Made by a program: the position numbers and the translations under genes
Notes under the pieces: generated by a model
What the model was told of the DNA's origin: nothing
The model's input: the letters and a program-made list of their open reading frames with translations, nothing else
Database searches by the model: none
Shown here: one piece after another, positions 8,887-19,085 of the stretch
Layout of the letters: the number at the start of each line of letters is the position of its first letter
Numbering within the stretch: the stretch's first letter is position 1
Assembly (NCBI GenBank): GCA_029782365.1
Contig: JAKOUW010000120.1
Span: 1-64,000, forward strand
DNA length: 64,000 nucleotides
Direction of reading: 5' to 3'
Source: Chloroflexota bacterium
Lineage (GTDB): Bacteria; Chloroflexota; Anaerolineae; Anaerolineales; UBA4823

Positions 8887-10112
8887 AAGAGAAAAACCTC
8901 GACATCGGCCCCGGCTTCCAAACCCGTGGCATCAGGTGCTGTGCGCACCAGACCATCGGCGCGCGCCAGCGAGAAGATCAGATTGCTTTTGCCGAACACC
9001 GGTTCGGCCAGGTAACCATCCTGCCCAGAAATCAGCCGCACAGGCGTCCAATCTTCACGGCCTGCCTGTGATGGAAGATTGAGCGTCAGTCGAGCCGGCA
9101 CAGACGGTTGGATGAATTTTGACAATCCACTCAGGCGGCGGATGAGCGGCGCAACGAATAAGCCAGCAATGACGTATGCGCTGACCGGGTTGCCCGGCAG
9201 ACCGATCACTGCTTTGCCCGCGCAAGAAGCCAGGATAGTCGGTTTGCCAGGGCGAACATTTACGCCGTGCACCAGCACACCCGGCTTCCCCAGGCGGTTG
9301 ATCACCTGCGCAGTGAGATCGCGCGTGCTGGCCGATGATCCGGCGGTGATCACCACAATATCGCACTCATCCAGCGCCTGCTGGGCGGCTTTGTAGAGCG
9401 CCTCAGCCCGGTCGGGGAGGATGCCGTAACGCCGGGAGACTCCGCCTGCCTGGCTCACCAGCGCGCTCAATGTGGCTGAATTAACGTCGCGCACCTGACC
9501 GGGTTGAATATCAGCTTCAACTGGCACGATCTCATCGCCGGTCGATAGGATCCCTACTACCGGTTGGCGAGCCACCTGCACTTCGGTGATGCCCAGCGCC
9601 GCCAGCCCTCCCAGCTCGGCCGACCGCAGGTGAGTCCCGGCTGGAATCACAACCTGGCCAGCCTGGACATCCTCTCCGACAGCGATGCAGTTTTCGCCCA
9701 CAGCCACAGCACGCTGAATTTCGATCTCGCTTTGTGATACGCTCTGCGTGTTTTCAAGCATGATCACTGCGTTGGTCCCCGAAGGCAGCATGCCGCCGGT
9801 GTGGATCAGAGCACAACTGCCCGCCTGCACGACAAATAGCGGCGCGGCGCCCATAGGCACTTCGCCAGCCAGGTGCAGATAGCCGGGCAGACTGTCAGAG
9901 GCGCCGTACGTGTCTGCGCTGTGCACGGCATAGCCGTCCACAGTGCTGCGTGCAAAAGTGGGCAGGGGGTGAGGCGCGCAAACTGCGGATGCGGTGATGC
10001 GGCCCAGACCCTGGATGGTGGGAATCATCTCTGGCGCCGGGACAAGCTGGATTTGCTCGAGCAGTATCGTCAGAGCGGCTTCCGGGGAGAGTAATTCGAG
10101 GAACTCAGGCAT
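8883..10112 (-). CDS. moeA: molybdopterin molybdotransferase MoeA
   Basis: STVDGYAV; GILSTGDEIV; VITAGSSAS; GLPGNPVSAYV. Confidence 0.92.
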   Translation of the reverse strand: MPEFLELLSPEAALTILLEQIQLVPAPEMIPTIQGLGRITASAVCAPHPLPTFARSTVDGYAVHSADTYGASDSLPGYLHLAGEVPMGAAPLFVVQAGSCALIHTGGMLPSGTNAVIMLENTQSVSQSEIEIQRAVAVGENCIAVGEDVQAGQVVIPAGTHLRSAELGGLAALGITEVQVARQPVVGILSTGDEIVPVEADIQPGQVRDVNSATLSALVSQAGGVSRRYGILPDRAEALYKAAQQALDECDIVVITAGSSASTRDLTAQVINRLGKPGVLVHGVNVRPGKPTILASCAGKAVIGLPGNPVSAYVIAGLFVAPLIRRLSGLSKFIQPSVPARLTLNLPSQAGREDWTPVRLISGQDGYLAEPVFGKSNLIFSLARADGLVRTAPDATGLEAGADVEVFLL

Positions 10113-10118
10113 GGCATT

Positions 10119-11012
10119 CTAATGGGTCCAGAAGGCAAAGGTCAACAAATACGCGCTGACAAAATACAGAGCATAGGCGTTCAGACTCATCAAGTTGTAA
10201 TTGGGTCTGGCGCCGTTGGTCAGGTTGTTCATTAACCAAAGCTCAAGAATGGCGATCGGCAGAGCAAGCATGGCCGGCCCGCCGATTGAAAAAGGCAGTC
10301 CGAAAATCATGGCGACGCCGAGCAAGCCGAAGGCAGTTAAGATCAACAGGTTGTGTAAGCTGGCGGCGCGCTCCCACCCCAGGAGCACCAACAGGCGTTT
10401 CTTCCCGATTTTTATATCTCTGGCAAACTGGGCAAATTCAGGCGTCAAAAGCATTGCAATGTGCAGCATGGTGAGTGGAAAGGCCGTCATCGCCACCAGA
10501 CGGTGCAGGTGACCGAATTGGATCACCAGGCTCAAAGCTGCCGCCAGGAGCGAGCTGACCAGTGCGGTGGTCATTTCGCCAAAGCCATTGGCGGACAACC
10601 GGACGGGAGGCGTCGCGTAAAGGAAGGCTTCAACCAGCCCCGTGACCATGATCAAACTCACCACCAGGTTGAAATGCGTCGCCTGGAGCAAGGCAAAAGT
10701 CAGCGAAGCTGCCACGGTCAGGCTGGCGGCTGAGAGCAGAAGTTCCGGGAGGCGTTGGAGTTGGCCCGCTTCACTGCTGGCGCCTGCCGTTAGCTCACTA
10801 TCCCCAACTCCGTCGAAATATTCATTGATCAGATGCTTCGAGATTTGAACAAGGGTCAGCCATGCCTGGCCCAACCAATAGATATTCCAATTGATCGTAG
10901 CGCCCAGATAATGGGCAATGCCGGCGCCCATAGCGTACACAATGAATCCAGCCAGCAGGAGCCCAGGGCGGGTCATCCCAACATATCGTTTGATTTGCTC
11001 GTAGGAAGGCAC
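10119..11012 (-). CDS. UbiA-family prenyltransferase
   Basis: LTLVQISKHLINEYFDGVGD (NxxxDxxxD-like) and multiple TM segments. Confidence 0.8.
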   Translation of the reverse strand: MPSYEQIKRYVGMTRPGLLLAGFIVYAMGAGIAHYLGATINWNIYWLGQAWLTLVQISKHLINEYFDGVGDSELTAGASSEAGQLQRLPELLLSAASLTVAASLTFALLQATHFNLVVSLIMVTGLVEAFLYATPPVRLSANGFGEMTTALVSSLLAAALSLVIQFGHLHRLVAMTAFPLTMLHIAMLLTPEFAQFARDIKIGKKRLLVLLGWERAASLHNLLILTAFGLLGVAMIFGLPFSIGGPAMLALPIAILELWLMNNLTNGARPNYNLMSLNAYALYFVSAYLLTFAFWTH

Positions 11013-11021
11013 GCTCTAACC

Positions 11022-11498
11022 CTATTCGCCGATTGCCGCGCGCACTTCACGCTGGTGAATCTGGTTGTGTCGGTAGATGATTTTGATAATTTCGGATAGC
11101 TGTGCTACTCCCAGGTAGGGATGGCGGCCCTTAAGTCCCAGATCCTCAGGTTTTAATGCGGCAACAACGTCCACCGTTCGCTGGCGGTTCAGCATGTATT
11201 GTTGGATGATGAATTCGTTATCTGCTTCTTTTAAGCTCGCTACTTTGCGCGCATTGTAACGGTTGATATCAAAATCCTCTGCAGAACCGGAGCCGCCGCC
11301 CACAATATTCTCAACAAGTTTGCACAGGCTGGCTTCGGACGTGGCGAAATGCGCCAACACTTCATGCACAGTCCAGGTCTCCCCATCTGTATAAACAGTT
11401 TTTTCCCAATCCTGGGGTTTTAACTGGCGAAAGAACGCGGCCGATTTTTCGCCTTCAGCACGCAGGCGTTCGGCGAGGAAAGCAGGGGTTTCTGGCAT
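11022..11498 (-). CDS. DinB-like (DfsB) family protein
   Basis: WTVHEVLAHFATSEASL...IIYRHNQIHQREVRAAI; start at MPETPAFL with RBS AAGGAAG. Confidence 0.8.
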   Translation of the reverse strand: MPETPAFLAERLRAEGEKSAAFFRQLKPQDWEKTVYTDGETWTVHEVLAHFATSEASLCKLVENIVGGGSGSAEDFDINRYNARKVASLKEADNEFIIQQYMLNRQRTVDVVAALKPEDLGLKGRHPYLGVAQLSEIIKIIYRHNQIHQREVRAAIGE

Positions 11499-11678
11499 GA
11501 TTGGCTTCCTTATAGTAAATCTACTCAACTTATCCAGTTATTATAACGGACTGGCAACATCCCTAAAAGGGCAAAGATCTATTTCATATAATACTCTTAC
11601 ATATTACTGGAGTGGAATGCCGGCCGCGCCAACAACTCACACTCATACGCCATATATGTTATCGCCTTCACCCGTGTC

Positions 11679-11708
11679 TTGACGCGCCATGTCATTTCAG
11701 GTTAGAAT
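11679..11708 (+). promoter_or_regulatory. sigma70-like promoter (TTGACG-18-TAGAAT)
   Basis: Hexamers and spacing read directly, about 30 nt upstream of the CBS protein start. Confidence 0.45.
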
Positions 11709-11739
11709 GAAAGGAGAAGTCTTGCAGAAGGAGCATGAC

Positions 11740-12177
11740 ATGATTAAAAAAGGCAAAACGGTTCAACAGGCTAAGCGTTTTGGCATCATCATGTGCGACC
11801 AGGATGCGCGCCTGGTAGATGTTGGCCGTCAATTGGTGTCGGAAGATGTCAGTTCGCTGGTAGTTGTGGATAAAGACGGCTATCTGGCTGGCATTGTCAC
11901 GCGCGTGGACCTGCTGCGAGCTTATTTGAGTCTGGATGATTGGACCGATCATTTTGTCAGTGAATTCATGGTGCGCAATGTATTCACTGTATCTCCCCAG
12001 GATTTGCTGCAGAATGTCGCTGAACTGCTGTTAGAAAAGAATATCCACCGCGTGGTTGTTGTTGTGGAAGAGAATGGCAAGAAAAAACCGGTCGGGGTAA
12101 TTTCTGCCGCTGACCTGGTCTACCATATGGTTAAAGACACTTCGGATGCGCAAAAATGGATGCGAGGCTCCGAATGA
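11740..12177 (+). CDS. CBS-domain pair protein
   Basis: DARLVDVGRQLVSEDVSSLVVVDKDGYLAGIVTRVDLL and second CBS repeat; RBS GAAGGAG before 11740. Confidence 0.88.
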   Translation: MIKKGKTVQQAKRFGIIMCDQDARLVDVGRQLVSEDVSSLVVVDKDGYLAGIVTRVDLLRAYLSLDDWTDHFVSEFMVRNVFTVSPQDLLQNVAELLLEKNIHRVVVVVEENGKKKPVGVISAADLVYHMVKDTSDAQKWMRGSE

Positions 12178-13421
12178 TCGGCGAACAGGAAAAAATAGCC
12201 CTGGTTTTGGCTGGAGGCGGACTGACCGGTGCGGTTTACGAGATTGGGGCTTTGCGCGCCATCGACGACATGCTCACCGACCGTACAGTGAACGATTTCG
12301 ATATTTACGTTGGCACCAGCGCCGGGTCGATCGTGACATCCTTGCTTGCGAATGGGATTACCCCTGAAGAAATGCTGTCTGTCATCGAAGGGTCTCATCC
12401 TAACATCGGCACTCTCGACCGCAAACACATTTTTGGCATCAACCAACGCGATTGGTTAAGTTGGATTACCCGCCTGCCCAAGAAAGTGGTCTGGGCTTGG
12501 GGGGAGTACCTGCTGAACCTGAATGAAATGACCTTCTTCGATTTTTTATGGAAATTAAGCGAAGCCCTGCCTGCTGGTTTGTATGACAGCCTGGCCTTGC
12601 ACCACTTTATGCGCAGCGTCCTTGAATCGCAAGAGGGATGCACCAATGATTTCGAAAACTTAAAGCGCGAGCTTTCCATCATCGCCACCGACCTGGATAC
12701 CGGCGAACGGGTGGTATTTGGACGCGGTGACGGCTTGGATGTGCCAATTTCTATGGCGGTCGCCGCTTCATCTGCTCTGCCGCTACTTTACAAACCGGTG
12801 ATGATCGGTGAGAAGGAATATGTCGATGGCAGCCTGCGCGGCAATGCCAGCCTCGATGTTGCCATCGAACTGGGCGCATCGTTGGTGGTATGTATCAATC
12901 CCATGGTGCCCTTGAATAACCAGACTTCCCAGACCCACCAGTTTGGCCTTTTCAGCGAGAAGGGCATTCGACTGATCGCCGATCAGACACTGCGCATCAC
13001 CGGGCACTCAGGCTTGCAGTATCATGTCAAACAACTGCGCCGCCGCCATCCAGAGGTGGATATCATCCTTATCGAGCCGCAGGCGGATGACTCCTTAATG
13101 TTTACCAACAATATTATGCGCTATTCAGCCCGACTGCTCGTCGCGCGGCACGGTTTCGAATCGGTAACGTTGGATTTAGCGGAGGAATACCCGCGCTTCA
13201 AGACGATCTTAAACCGCCACAACATTCCCATCACACGCCGGATAGTGATCGAAGAACTGGCAGAAATCAGCCAGTCGAATTATGATCCGAATGTTATCCA
13301 GGGCATACTGGAGGCGCGCACGCCAGGTTGTATGCCCGGCAACAAGAATTCGCCCTTGTGTCAATTAAATCGCACGTTGGCGCGCCTGGAATTTGAAATC
13401 GAAAAACGAAACAAATTCTAG
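12156..13421 (+). CDS. patatin-like phospholipase
   Basis: IALVLAGGGLTGAVYEIGAL; GTSAGS; DGS. Confidence 0.9.
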   Translation: MDARLRMIGEQEKIALVLAGGGLTGAVYEIGALRAIDDMLTDRTVNDFDIYVGTSAGSIVTSLLANGITPEEMLSVIEGSHPNIGTLDRKHIFGINQRDWLSWITRLPKKVVWAWGEYLLNLNEMTFFDFLWKLSEALPAGLYDSLALHHFMRSVLESQEGCTNDFENLKRELSIIATDLDTGERVVFGRGDGLDVPISMAVAASSALPLLYKPVMIGEKEYVDGSLRGNASLDVAIELGASLVVCINPMVPLNNQTSQTHQFGLFSEKGIRLIADQTLRITGHSGLQYHVKQLRRRHPEVDIILIEPQADDSLMFTNNIMRYSARLLVARHGFESVTLDLAEEYPRFKTILNRHNIPITRRIVIEELAEISQSNYDPNVIQGILEARTPGCMPGNKNSPLCQLNRTLARLEFEIEKRNKF

Positions 13422-13828
13422 CTCATCAGGCCAACATCTCGCAGAACGCCAGGGTATAGATGTCGGCCGTGATCTAAGATTGCGCCCAGGGAGTTGGTTT
13501 TCCACAACATACCGCTGACTTTCATTTTGCGCACACCAAGTGCATGCTTGAGCGATAGCTGCTGGAGCAAAATTGCGTGCAGTGTGTCTGCGCTCATCTG
13601 GGCATCCAGATCGGGGATCAAAGGACTCCTGGCCGCCCCGTATTGAATGGATACCGGTTGTTTGCGGCCGTTCACTACGATCGTTGCGCTGGGCTCAACA
13701 AAGCTCAGCCGCACAAGCATTTTGCTCAGCGCCAGTTGGTCGATGGGATTAGGTTCTTGCAGGCGCATGCGCTCGAATAGAAGCTGCATCGAATTGTAAA
13801 ACTGATCATCGGACTGGTATATTGCCAT
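13418..13828 (-). CDS. SCP2-like lipid-transfer domain protein (tentative)
   Basis: ATIVVNGRKQPVSIQYG...DAQMSADTLHAILLQQLSLKHALGVRKMKVSGML resembles SCP2 pattern. Confidence 0.5.
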   Translation of the reverse strand: MAIYQSDDQFYNSMQLLFERMRLQEPNPIDQLALSKMLVRLSFVEPSATIVVNGRKQPVSIQYGAARSPLIPDLDAQMSADTLHAILLQQLSLKHALGVRKMKVSGMLWKTNSLGAILDHGRHLYPGVLRDVGLMS

Positions 13829-13858
13829 AAAAAGATCACCTGTAAGCTAGCTATGGCA

Positions 13859-13884
13859 CTGGGGCAGCCGGACGGCTGCCCCAG
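13859..13884. other. strong hairpin CTGGGGCAGCCG-GA-CGGCTGCCCCAG
   Basis: Perfect 12-bp arms between two minus-strand genes; no U tract on either strand. Confidence 0.6.
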
Positions 13885-13894
13885 GTGATGGGTG

Positions 13895-15163
13895 TTATCC
13901 GAAGAAAATCGATCGCCGTTGTGCCAAGCGCGAGTATATCATTTCTTGCACAACATTGCGCACCTGGTCGGTGAGCTGTGACACAAGCATCACATCGTTG
14001 GCAGCGTCTGGTTCATAAGAATCCGTGGCGATCGGTTCGCCAAAATCAATAAACCACTTGGTGGGCAGCGGGACAAATCCCAGCAGACCCAACCAGGGGA
14101 AGGTAAGGGAGATCGGGAAATAGGGGAAACCGATTAACCTGGCCATGGTTTGCGATTTTGCCAGGGAAATATAAGTCTCCTCGGCGCCAACCACCGACAC
14201 TGGAATGATGGGACTGCGCGTGCGCAGCGCCATTTTGACAAAACCCCCGCGCCCGAAGCGCGCCAATTTATAGCGGTCTTTGAACAGTTTTCCAACACCT
14301 TTATAACCTTCAGGAAAGACAGCTACCAATTGATCCTGTTCCAAGAGACGGATGCCGTTGTCTTCTGTGGCCAACACCTGACCGCATTTGACGAAAAGGC
14401 TGGAAAAGAACGGCAGAGTCGGGAACCAGGTGGCATACAAAGTTCGCACCAGCCGTTGCGAGGGGTGCTCCAACAGGACGGCGGAGGCCACCATCGAGCC
14501 ATCCCAAGGGAGCTGACCGGAATGGTTGCTGACCAGCAGACCGCGACCGTCTTCAGGGATATGCTCCATGCCGCTGGTTTGAATTCGCCAGTAAGTTTTA
14601 TACATAAACTCGAAGAAAGGCCGCACGGCGTTCAGGTATTCCATATCCAGCCCCCATTCATCGGTTTCGTATTCCCCGGTCATGCGGCGTTTCAAGGTAT
14701 CTGCCTGGAACTCCAGCGAATAATTCAGCATGTACCAGATGCCCTTCCAGGTATCGAGATCGAATAATTCGGAACCGACTGTCTCTCGCAATTTTTCAAG
14801 GATGCCGAGGCGCAGGTCGGGCGAAAGGCTTTCGAGGTTTTCGGAAATCAATTTTAACAAGCGGCGCGGCGAAAACGGAGGCGCCACATAATCTGGAGTC
14901 AGGCCGCGCACTCTTTCAATGAGCGCTTCCAACTCAGTCAATAAGCGGCGGCGCTGTTGCGCATCTGGGATTTCGCTTTCGGCAGCTTGTTCTGCCTCAG
15001 CCTCCCCTGCGCTGGCGGGCTCTGTCGTGGGGGTGGCTTCCGCTGGTTGGTGTATCCGGCAATAGTTTGAATCTGGCAGGGCATAATTCTTACAAGGTTT
15101 TCCACTTTTGGTCGTGGCGGCGCAGGCGCGAATAGTGTCTGCTTCTGAGGGGGCGTTATTCAT
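13895..15163 (-). CDS. lysophospholipid acyltransferase (PlsC-like) with N-terminal Cys/His zinc-binding-like motif
   Basis: LLVSNHSGQLPWDGSM (HxxxxD variant), VAVFPEGYKGVGK; N-term CAATTKSGKPCKNYALPDSNYCRIH. Confidence 0.88.
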   Translation of the reverse strand: MNNAPSEADTIRACAATTKSGKPCKNYALPDSNYCRIHQPAEATPTTEPASAGEAEAEQAAESEIPDAQQRRRLLTELEALIERVRGLTPDYVAPPFSPRRLLKLISENLESLSPDLRLGILEKLRETVGSELFDLDTWKGIWYMLNYSLEFQADTLKRRMTGEYETDEWGLDMEYLNAVRPFFEFMYKTYWRIQTSGMEHIPEDGRGLLVSNHSGQLPWDGSMVASAVLLEHPSQRLVRTLYATWFPTLPFFSSLFVKCGQVLATEDNGIRLLEQDQLVAVFPEGYKGVGKLFKDRYKLARFGRGGFVKMALRTRSPIIPVSVVGAEETYISLAKSQTMARLIGFPYFPISLTFPWLGLLGFVPLPTKWFIDFGEPIATDSYEPDAANDVMLVSQLTDQVRNVVQEMIYSRLAQRRSIFFG

Positions 15164-16241
15164 TGGTTTCTTCCTCCTCTTCCTCTTCCATCAAGGTATT
15201 GTCGTTCTGGCTGCGTTTTCGCAGGCGGCTGCGCCTGTCGATGGTATCCTGGAGGCTCTCTTCATCATAAGCCATCTCTGGTGGTTTGCTGCGGTATGTG
15301 CTCACTCGTTGGTGACCTGCAAATTCGCGCAGCGCTTCTTCGGCAGTATACTTTGGGAGGAAGTTTAGTTCCTCTTTCATGCGGCGCACATCTCCCACCC
15401 ACGGGAAACGAATATAGTCCAGTTCCAAAGGCGCCATGTTTTCCAGGCGTGCGCTGCTGAGTAAGGCGCTGCCCCAATAGGCAAACAGGTGAAACACAGG
15501 TACAGCGAGGCGGCCGGTGAGGGCCATCACTTTGTCGAGCGGCAGGGCATTCTCCGCTGCGACATTGAATACACCCGGCGCGTCATGATCGATGGCGAAT
15601 ACCAGCGCTTCCACAGCATCCGTTTCATGAAGAAACTGCATCTGCGGCTCAAAACCCAGCAAGACCGGCGGTGTGGTCATCTTGAGCAGCCGCACCATAG
15701 GAGAATTGACGGTTGGCCCGATAACATTGGGAAAACGCAAGACGGTCAGGCAGATTTCCGGCGCCTGGCGGCGAAAACCATTGCAAAAGGCTTCGATTTC
15801 AGCCAGGTCACGGATCCAGCCGGTATTCACACTGGCGCGTAGGGGATGATCCTCAGTCAAGAAAGCCGAGTTTTGCGGGCGTGCGCCGTACACGGCTGTG
15901 GAACTGCGCAGAACGATCTTTTTCACCCCAGCCGCCCGGCAGGCGCCGAACACTTTCATTGAGCCCATCACATTGACATCGAAGGCGTGTTCGTTTGGAC
16001 TGCGGCTCTCGATGAAGGCCAGGTGCAGTAATGTGTCTACCTTTTCGGTTTCAAACAATTCTGCCAGCTTGGCATTGCGAATATCCGCCTGGATGAAATC
16101 CAGCCCTTTGATGGCTTCGGCCGGTGGTTTGTGATCCAAGCCGATGATGTGATATTCAGGGCGCGCCAACAACAGGTTGGCGGTCTGCCTGCCCCAATAA
16201 CCCGAGACCCCGGTGATCAGGATAACTTTTTTTTGTGTCAT
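15156..16241 (-). CDS. NAD-dependent epimerase/dehydratase (extended SDR)
   Basis: VILITGVSGYWGRQTA (Rossmann), LHLAF, VLRSSTAVYG. Confidence 0.88.
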   Translation of the reverse strand: MTQKKVILITGVSGYWGRQTANLLLARPEYHIIGLDHKPPAEAIKGLDFIQADIRNAKLAELFETEKVDTLLHLAFIESRSPNEHAFDVNVMGSMKVFGACRAAGVKKIVLRSSTAVYGARPQNSAFLTEDHPLRASVNTGWIRDLAEIEAFCNGFRRQAPEICLTVLRFPNVIGPTVNSPMVRLLKMTTPPVLLGFEPQMQFLHETDAVEALVFAIDHDAPGVFNVAAENALPLDKVMALTGRLAVPVFHLFAYWGSALLSSARLENMAPLELDYIRFPWVGDVRRMKEELNFLPKYTAEEALREFAGHQRVSTYRSKPPEMAYDEESLQDTIDRRSRLRKRSQNDNTLMEEEEEEETNE

Positions 16242-16286
16242 TCTTCACTCCTTTTGCAGCATGGCAGGCGGCTGTCTGGCTTCGGT

Positions 16287-18473
16287 TTATTTTTTGGAGC
16301 GCATTTTTGCCGCTATCAAACCGGCGCTGGCCAGCCCAAGTGCTAGCAGTGCCCATTTTGGAGCTTCACTGCGGTGATTTTGCACCCCTTTTGAGGAAGC
16401 TGGGATCACCGCCAGTTTTTCTTTGGCCTCGGCGCACACCTGGGCGAACAGGGCGGGATCTCGGCGGTATTGTTCGGCCAAAACCCGCTTCACGGCCAGA
16501 TCATCCTCTGTAATATATTCACCATGCGATCGCAGGCCGGCCAGTTTGAATTTATGTTTTTTAAACAGCCGGTAAATCTCTTTAACCCGCTCCATGGTGA
16601 TGTTGCGGCCGAGCGTGTAGTCTTCGAAACGACCTTCCATGGCTAACAAGCAGGTCTCTGCCAGGCAGGCATACGATGTTTTCGGGGGTAAACCAATATC
16701 ATAACCGAAATCGATATCACCTGGGATGAGCACTTCGCCGCTTTCGATCACCAACACATCCGGGCGAGTGTCAGCTTCCGCTTTGCTGATATCCGGGGGA
16801 CGGGCGACATCACAAATGACGGCGCCTGGCTTGCACAAGCTGATATCGACCACACGCTGTCCAAAGGCCGAGGTGGCTGTCACGATCAGGTCGCATTCAC
16901 TGATCGTATCGGCGGTGTTCATGCCGATAGTCACTTTGGCGCCGGGAGTCTCCTTTTGGATTAATCGCCGCAAATCAATCAGTTTTTCTGGTTCAATTGA
17001 GATCAGCACGACATCTTTGATGGCTTGAGCCAGCAAGCGAGCGCAAACCGAGCCAATGGAGCCGGTTGCGCCGACGATCATCGCTTTCCCTTTTGCCAGG
17101 TCGGTCGCGCCCATCTTGAGCACAGCTTGCTTGGCGGCTTCCAGAGTGGCAGCGACGGTCAGGCTGTTGCCGGAGGTGATCGCAATATCGGCCTCGTGAG
17201 CGATCGTGATGCCTGCATCTCCCACCACGCTGGTGAATGCGCCCAGGCCCATGATGCGCGCCCCTTTGCGTTCAGCCATGCGCGAGGCCTGGTTGAGCTG
17301 CTGATAGGTCAGCCGCTCAGAATGCTTCATCATCATGCGAGGCGTCGCTCCGAGAGAATATAAATAACCCTCCACTCGCTGGCCTGTCGTGGGTGATACT
17401 GCGCCTGTAATTTTGGAGATATAAAGTGGCGGCATATAAGCGGCGGTGTTCTCCACAATCCAATCCGGCAAGAAGCGCGTCCAGCGGAAGAGCTTGTGCT
17501 TATGAATGAAACCAACGCTCAGCGGGTGAATCACAAAAGCGAAGCGGTTGATGCCCGCTTCTTCAGGCTGTAAGAACCGGATGTCGGGTTTCCATTCCGT
17601 GCCGGCAATGATATCCAGGTATGTGTTTTCATTGAGAGGGGCAGTCGGGTCTGGGCGCAGAGTCACCAACACTGCCTCCACCAGCGCTATGGAACTACCG
17701 CGCAAGGGCAGGTCCGCATCTAGCGGGCGTAAGAGAGTGATGGCAATGGAAACACCGCGGGCGCGCAAATCTTCAAGGTCTTCTTCGGTGGCACTGTTCA
17801 CTACCACAAGCTTATGCTTCAAAGACTGAGGCGCATACCGCCGGATTGCGCCGATATCCCCCGCCAGCACATCTGCCCATTCGAAGGGCTTGAGCGTGCG
17901 CGGTGTGCCAGCCTGACCAGGCTGAGGGGTAATTCGCCGGAAGGGTGCGTCCTTGAGTTGCTCCAGGGTCACAGATGCCGCCTGGTTGAGCGTGCGTGGA
18001 TGGCCTGCGCCGGGGAAATCGGGCAAAGCAAAATAGACCACCGGGTCAGCATACCGAATTTCTGAGCCGCGCCTGCTGAGCGCAGACACCAGGCCTTCGT
18101 GATTGAGGCCAGGCACCATCAGGATATGTTTTTGCGCAAAAATACCGGGTTGCATCCGGTCTGCCAGGGTAACGCCCCAGCGTTCAATACCGGCCCTCAA
18201 GCCGCTGCCATCCACGACCGGTGTTTGCAAGGCTGTTTGGCGCAGTGTAGAACCTACCGCATGCAGCGAGGCGTGCGCTCCCAGGACGAGGCGAAAAGGG
18301 TAACCATCTAAACCGATAGCATCCACTCTGCCATCGAATTCGGCGATCATAGCGCGGACTTTTTCTGGATCGCCGCTGCAGCCAACTCGTCGGATCAACA
18401 CTTCCTGGCCGCGGTAGGTTATCTGGAAGGATTCATCACCCTGGTTCAAATCGAGCACCAGGACATTCTTCAT
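16287..18473 (-). CDS. Novel N-terminal domain (~310 aa) fused to acyl-ACP-reductase-like (fatty-aldehyde-forming) domain
   Basis: C-term [10 protein letters not shown]...[16 protein letters not shown]...[18 protein letters not shown]...[34 protein letters not shown] matches remembered cyanobacterial AAR motifs including catalytic Cys (codon 16665-16667). Confidence 0.8.
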   Translation of the reverse strand: MKNVLVLDLNQGDESFQITYRGQEVLIRRVGCSGDPEKVRAMIAEFDGRVDAIGLDGYPFRLVLGAHASLHAVGSTLRQTALQTPVVDGSGLRAGIERWGVTLADRMQPGIFAQKHILMVPGLNHEGLVSALSRRGSEIRYADPVVYFALPDFPGAGHPRTLNQAASVTLEQLKDAPFRRITPQPGQAGTPRTLKPFEWADVLAGDIGAIRRYAPQSLKHKLVVVNSATEEDLEDLRARGVSIAITLLRPLDADLPLRGSSIALVEAVLVTLRPDPTAPLNENTYLDIIAGTEWKPDIRFLQPEEAGINRFAFVIHPLSVGFIHKHKLFRWTRFLPDWIVENTAAYMPPLYISKITGAVSPTTGQRVEGYLYSLGATPRMMMKHSERLTYQQLNQASRMAERKGARIMGLGAFTSVVGDAGITIAHEADIAITSGNSLTVAATLEAAKQAVLKMGATDLAKGKAMIVGATGSIGSVCARLLAQAIKDVVLISIEPEKLIDLRRLIQKETPGAKVTIGMNTADTISECDLIVTATSAFGQRVVDISLCKPGAVICDVARPPDISKAEADTRPDVLVIESGEVLIPGDIDFGYDIGLPPKTSYACLAETCLLAMEGRFEDYTLGRNITMERVKEIYRLFKKHKFKLAGLRSHGEYITEDDLAVKRVLAEQYRRDPALFAQVCAEAKEKLAVIPASSKGVQNHRSEAPKWALLALGLASAGLIAAKMRSKK

Positions 18474-18487
18474 GATTGCCTCCTGCG

Positions 18488-18922
18488 CTATTTCATGACC
18501 AGTGCGGCAAAACCTTTTTCTTTGAGTAAAGCCGGGTAAATTTTGAACAACGGCGCCACCGCCGGTACTAACTTGATGACTTTGAGCAGTGAGCCTTTTT
18601 CAACCACAATCTGTTTTTGGGTCACGGCTTTCACCAGGTCAATCTTGCCGTGCCAGAATGCATGAGACACATCAGCTTTCATAGACATGATTACATCTGG
18701 CTCCAGGGTACAAGGACCGTGGATAACATCGACATAGGCTCCTTTTTGGGTAGCTTTGTCTTTGGCGTTAATGGTAGTGGTTGCTTCTGGGTCGGTATAG
18801 CGGAACTGGATGATGAACCCGGCTTTCGCAATTGACGGGCCGATTTTCGGATCGACTTTGGCGTGATCCATTAATTCGCCAACTGTGGCGTAAAATTGCG
18901 CACTATCTTTGAATACACCCAT
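18488..18922 (-). CDS. SCP2 sterol-binding-like protein
   Basis: [13 protein letters not shown]...[48 protein letters not shown]. Confidence 0.72.
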   Translation of the reverse strand: MGVFKDSAQFYATVGELMDHAKVDPKIGPSIAKAGFIIQFRYTDPEATTTINAKDKATQKGAYVDVIHGPCTLEPDVIMSMKADVSHAFWHGKIDLVKAVTQKQIVVEKGSLLKVIKLVPAVAPLFKIYPALLKEKGFAALVMK

Positions 18923-18982
18923 GCCAACGCTCCTTTGTGAAAAATGTATCTATAGTATAGCATAATCACCAGCAAATACCTG

Positions 18983-19034
18983 TTGACTTTTATGACGCGG
19001 TGTGTTATAATAATTACAACGCAATGCGTCATAA
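18983..19034 (+). promoter_or_regulatory. sigma70-type promoter TTGACT-17-TATAAT with 9-bp inverted repeat TTATGACGC/GCGTCATAA flanking the -10
   Basis: Promoter 18983-19011; repeat arms 18990-18998 and 19026-19034. Confidence 0.75.
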
Positions 19035-19085
19035 CAATTGATACGCACTCAACCAGAGAATACCAATCAAGTAAGGAGTAGTCAA

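Noticed and set aside
13859-13884. Perfect hairpin considered as rho-independent terminator
   Set aside because: No T tract on either strand; left as an unassigned hairpin
14150-14767. + strand ORF 205 aa
   Set aside because: Antisense to the acyltransferase; no family features
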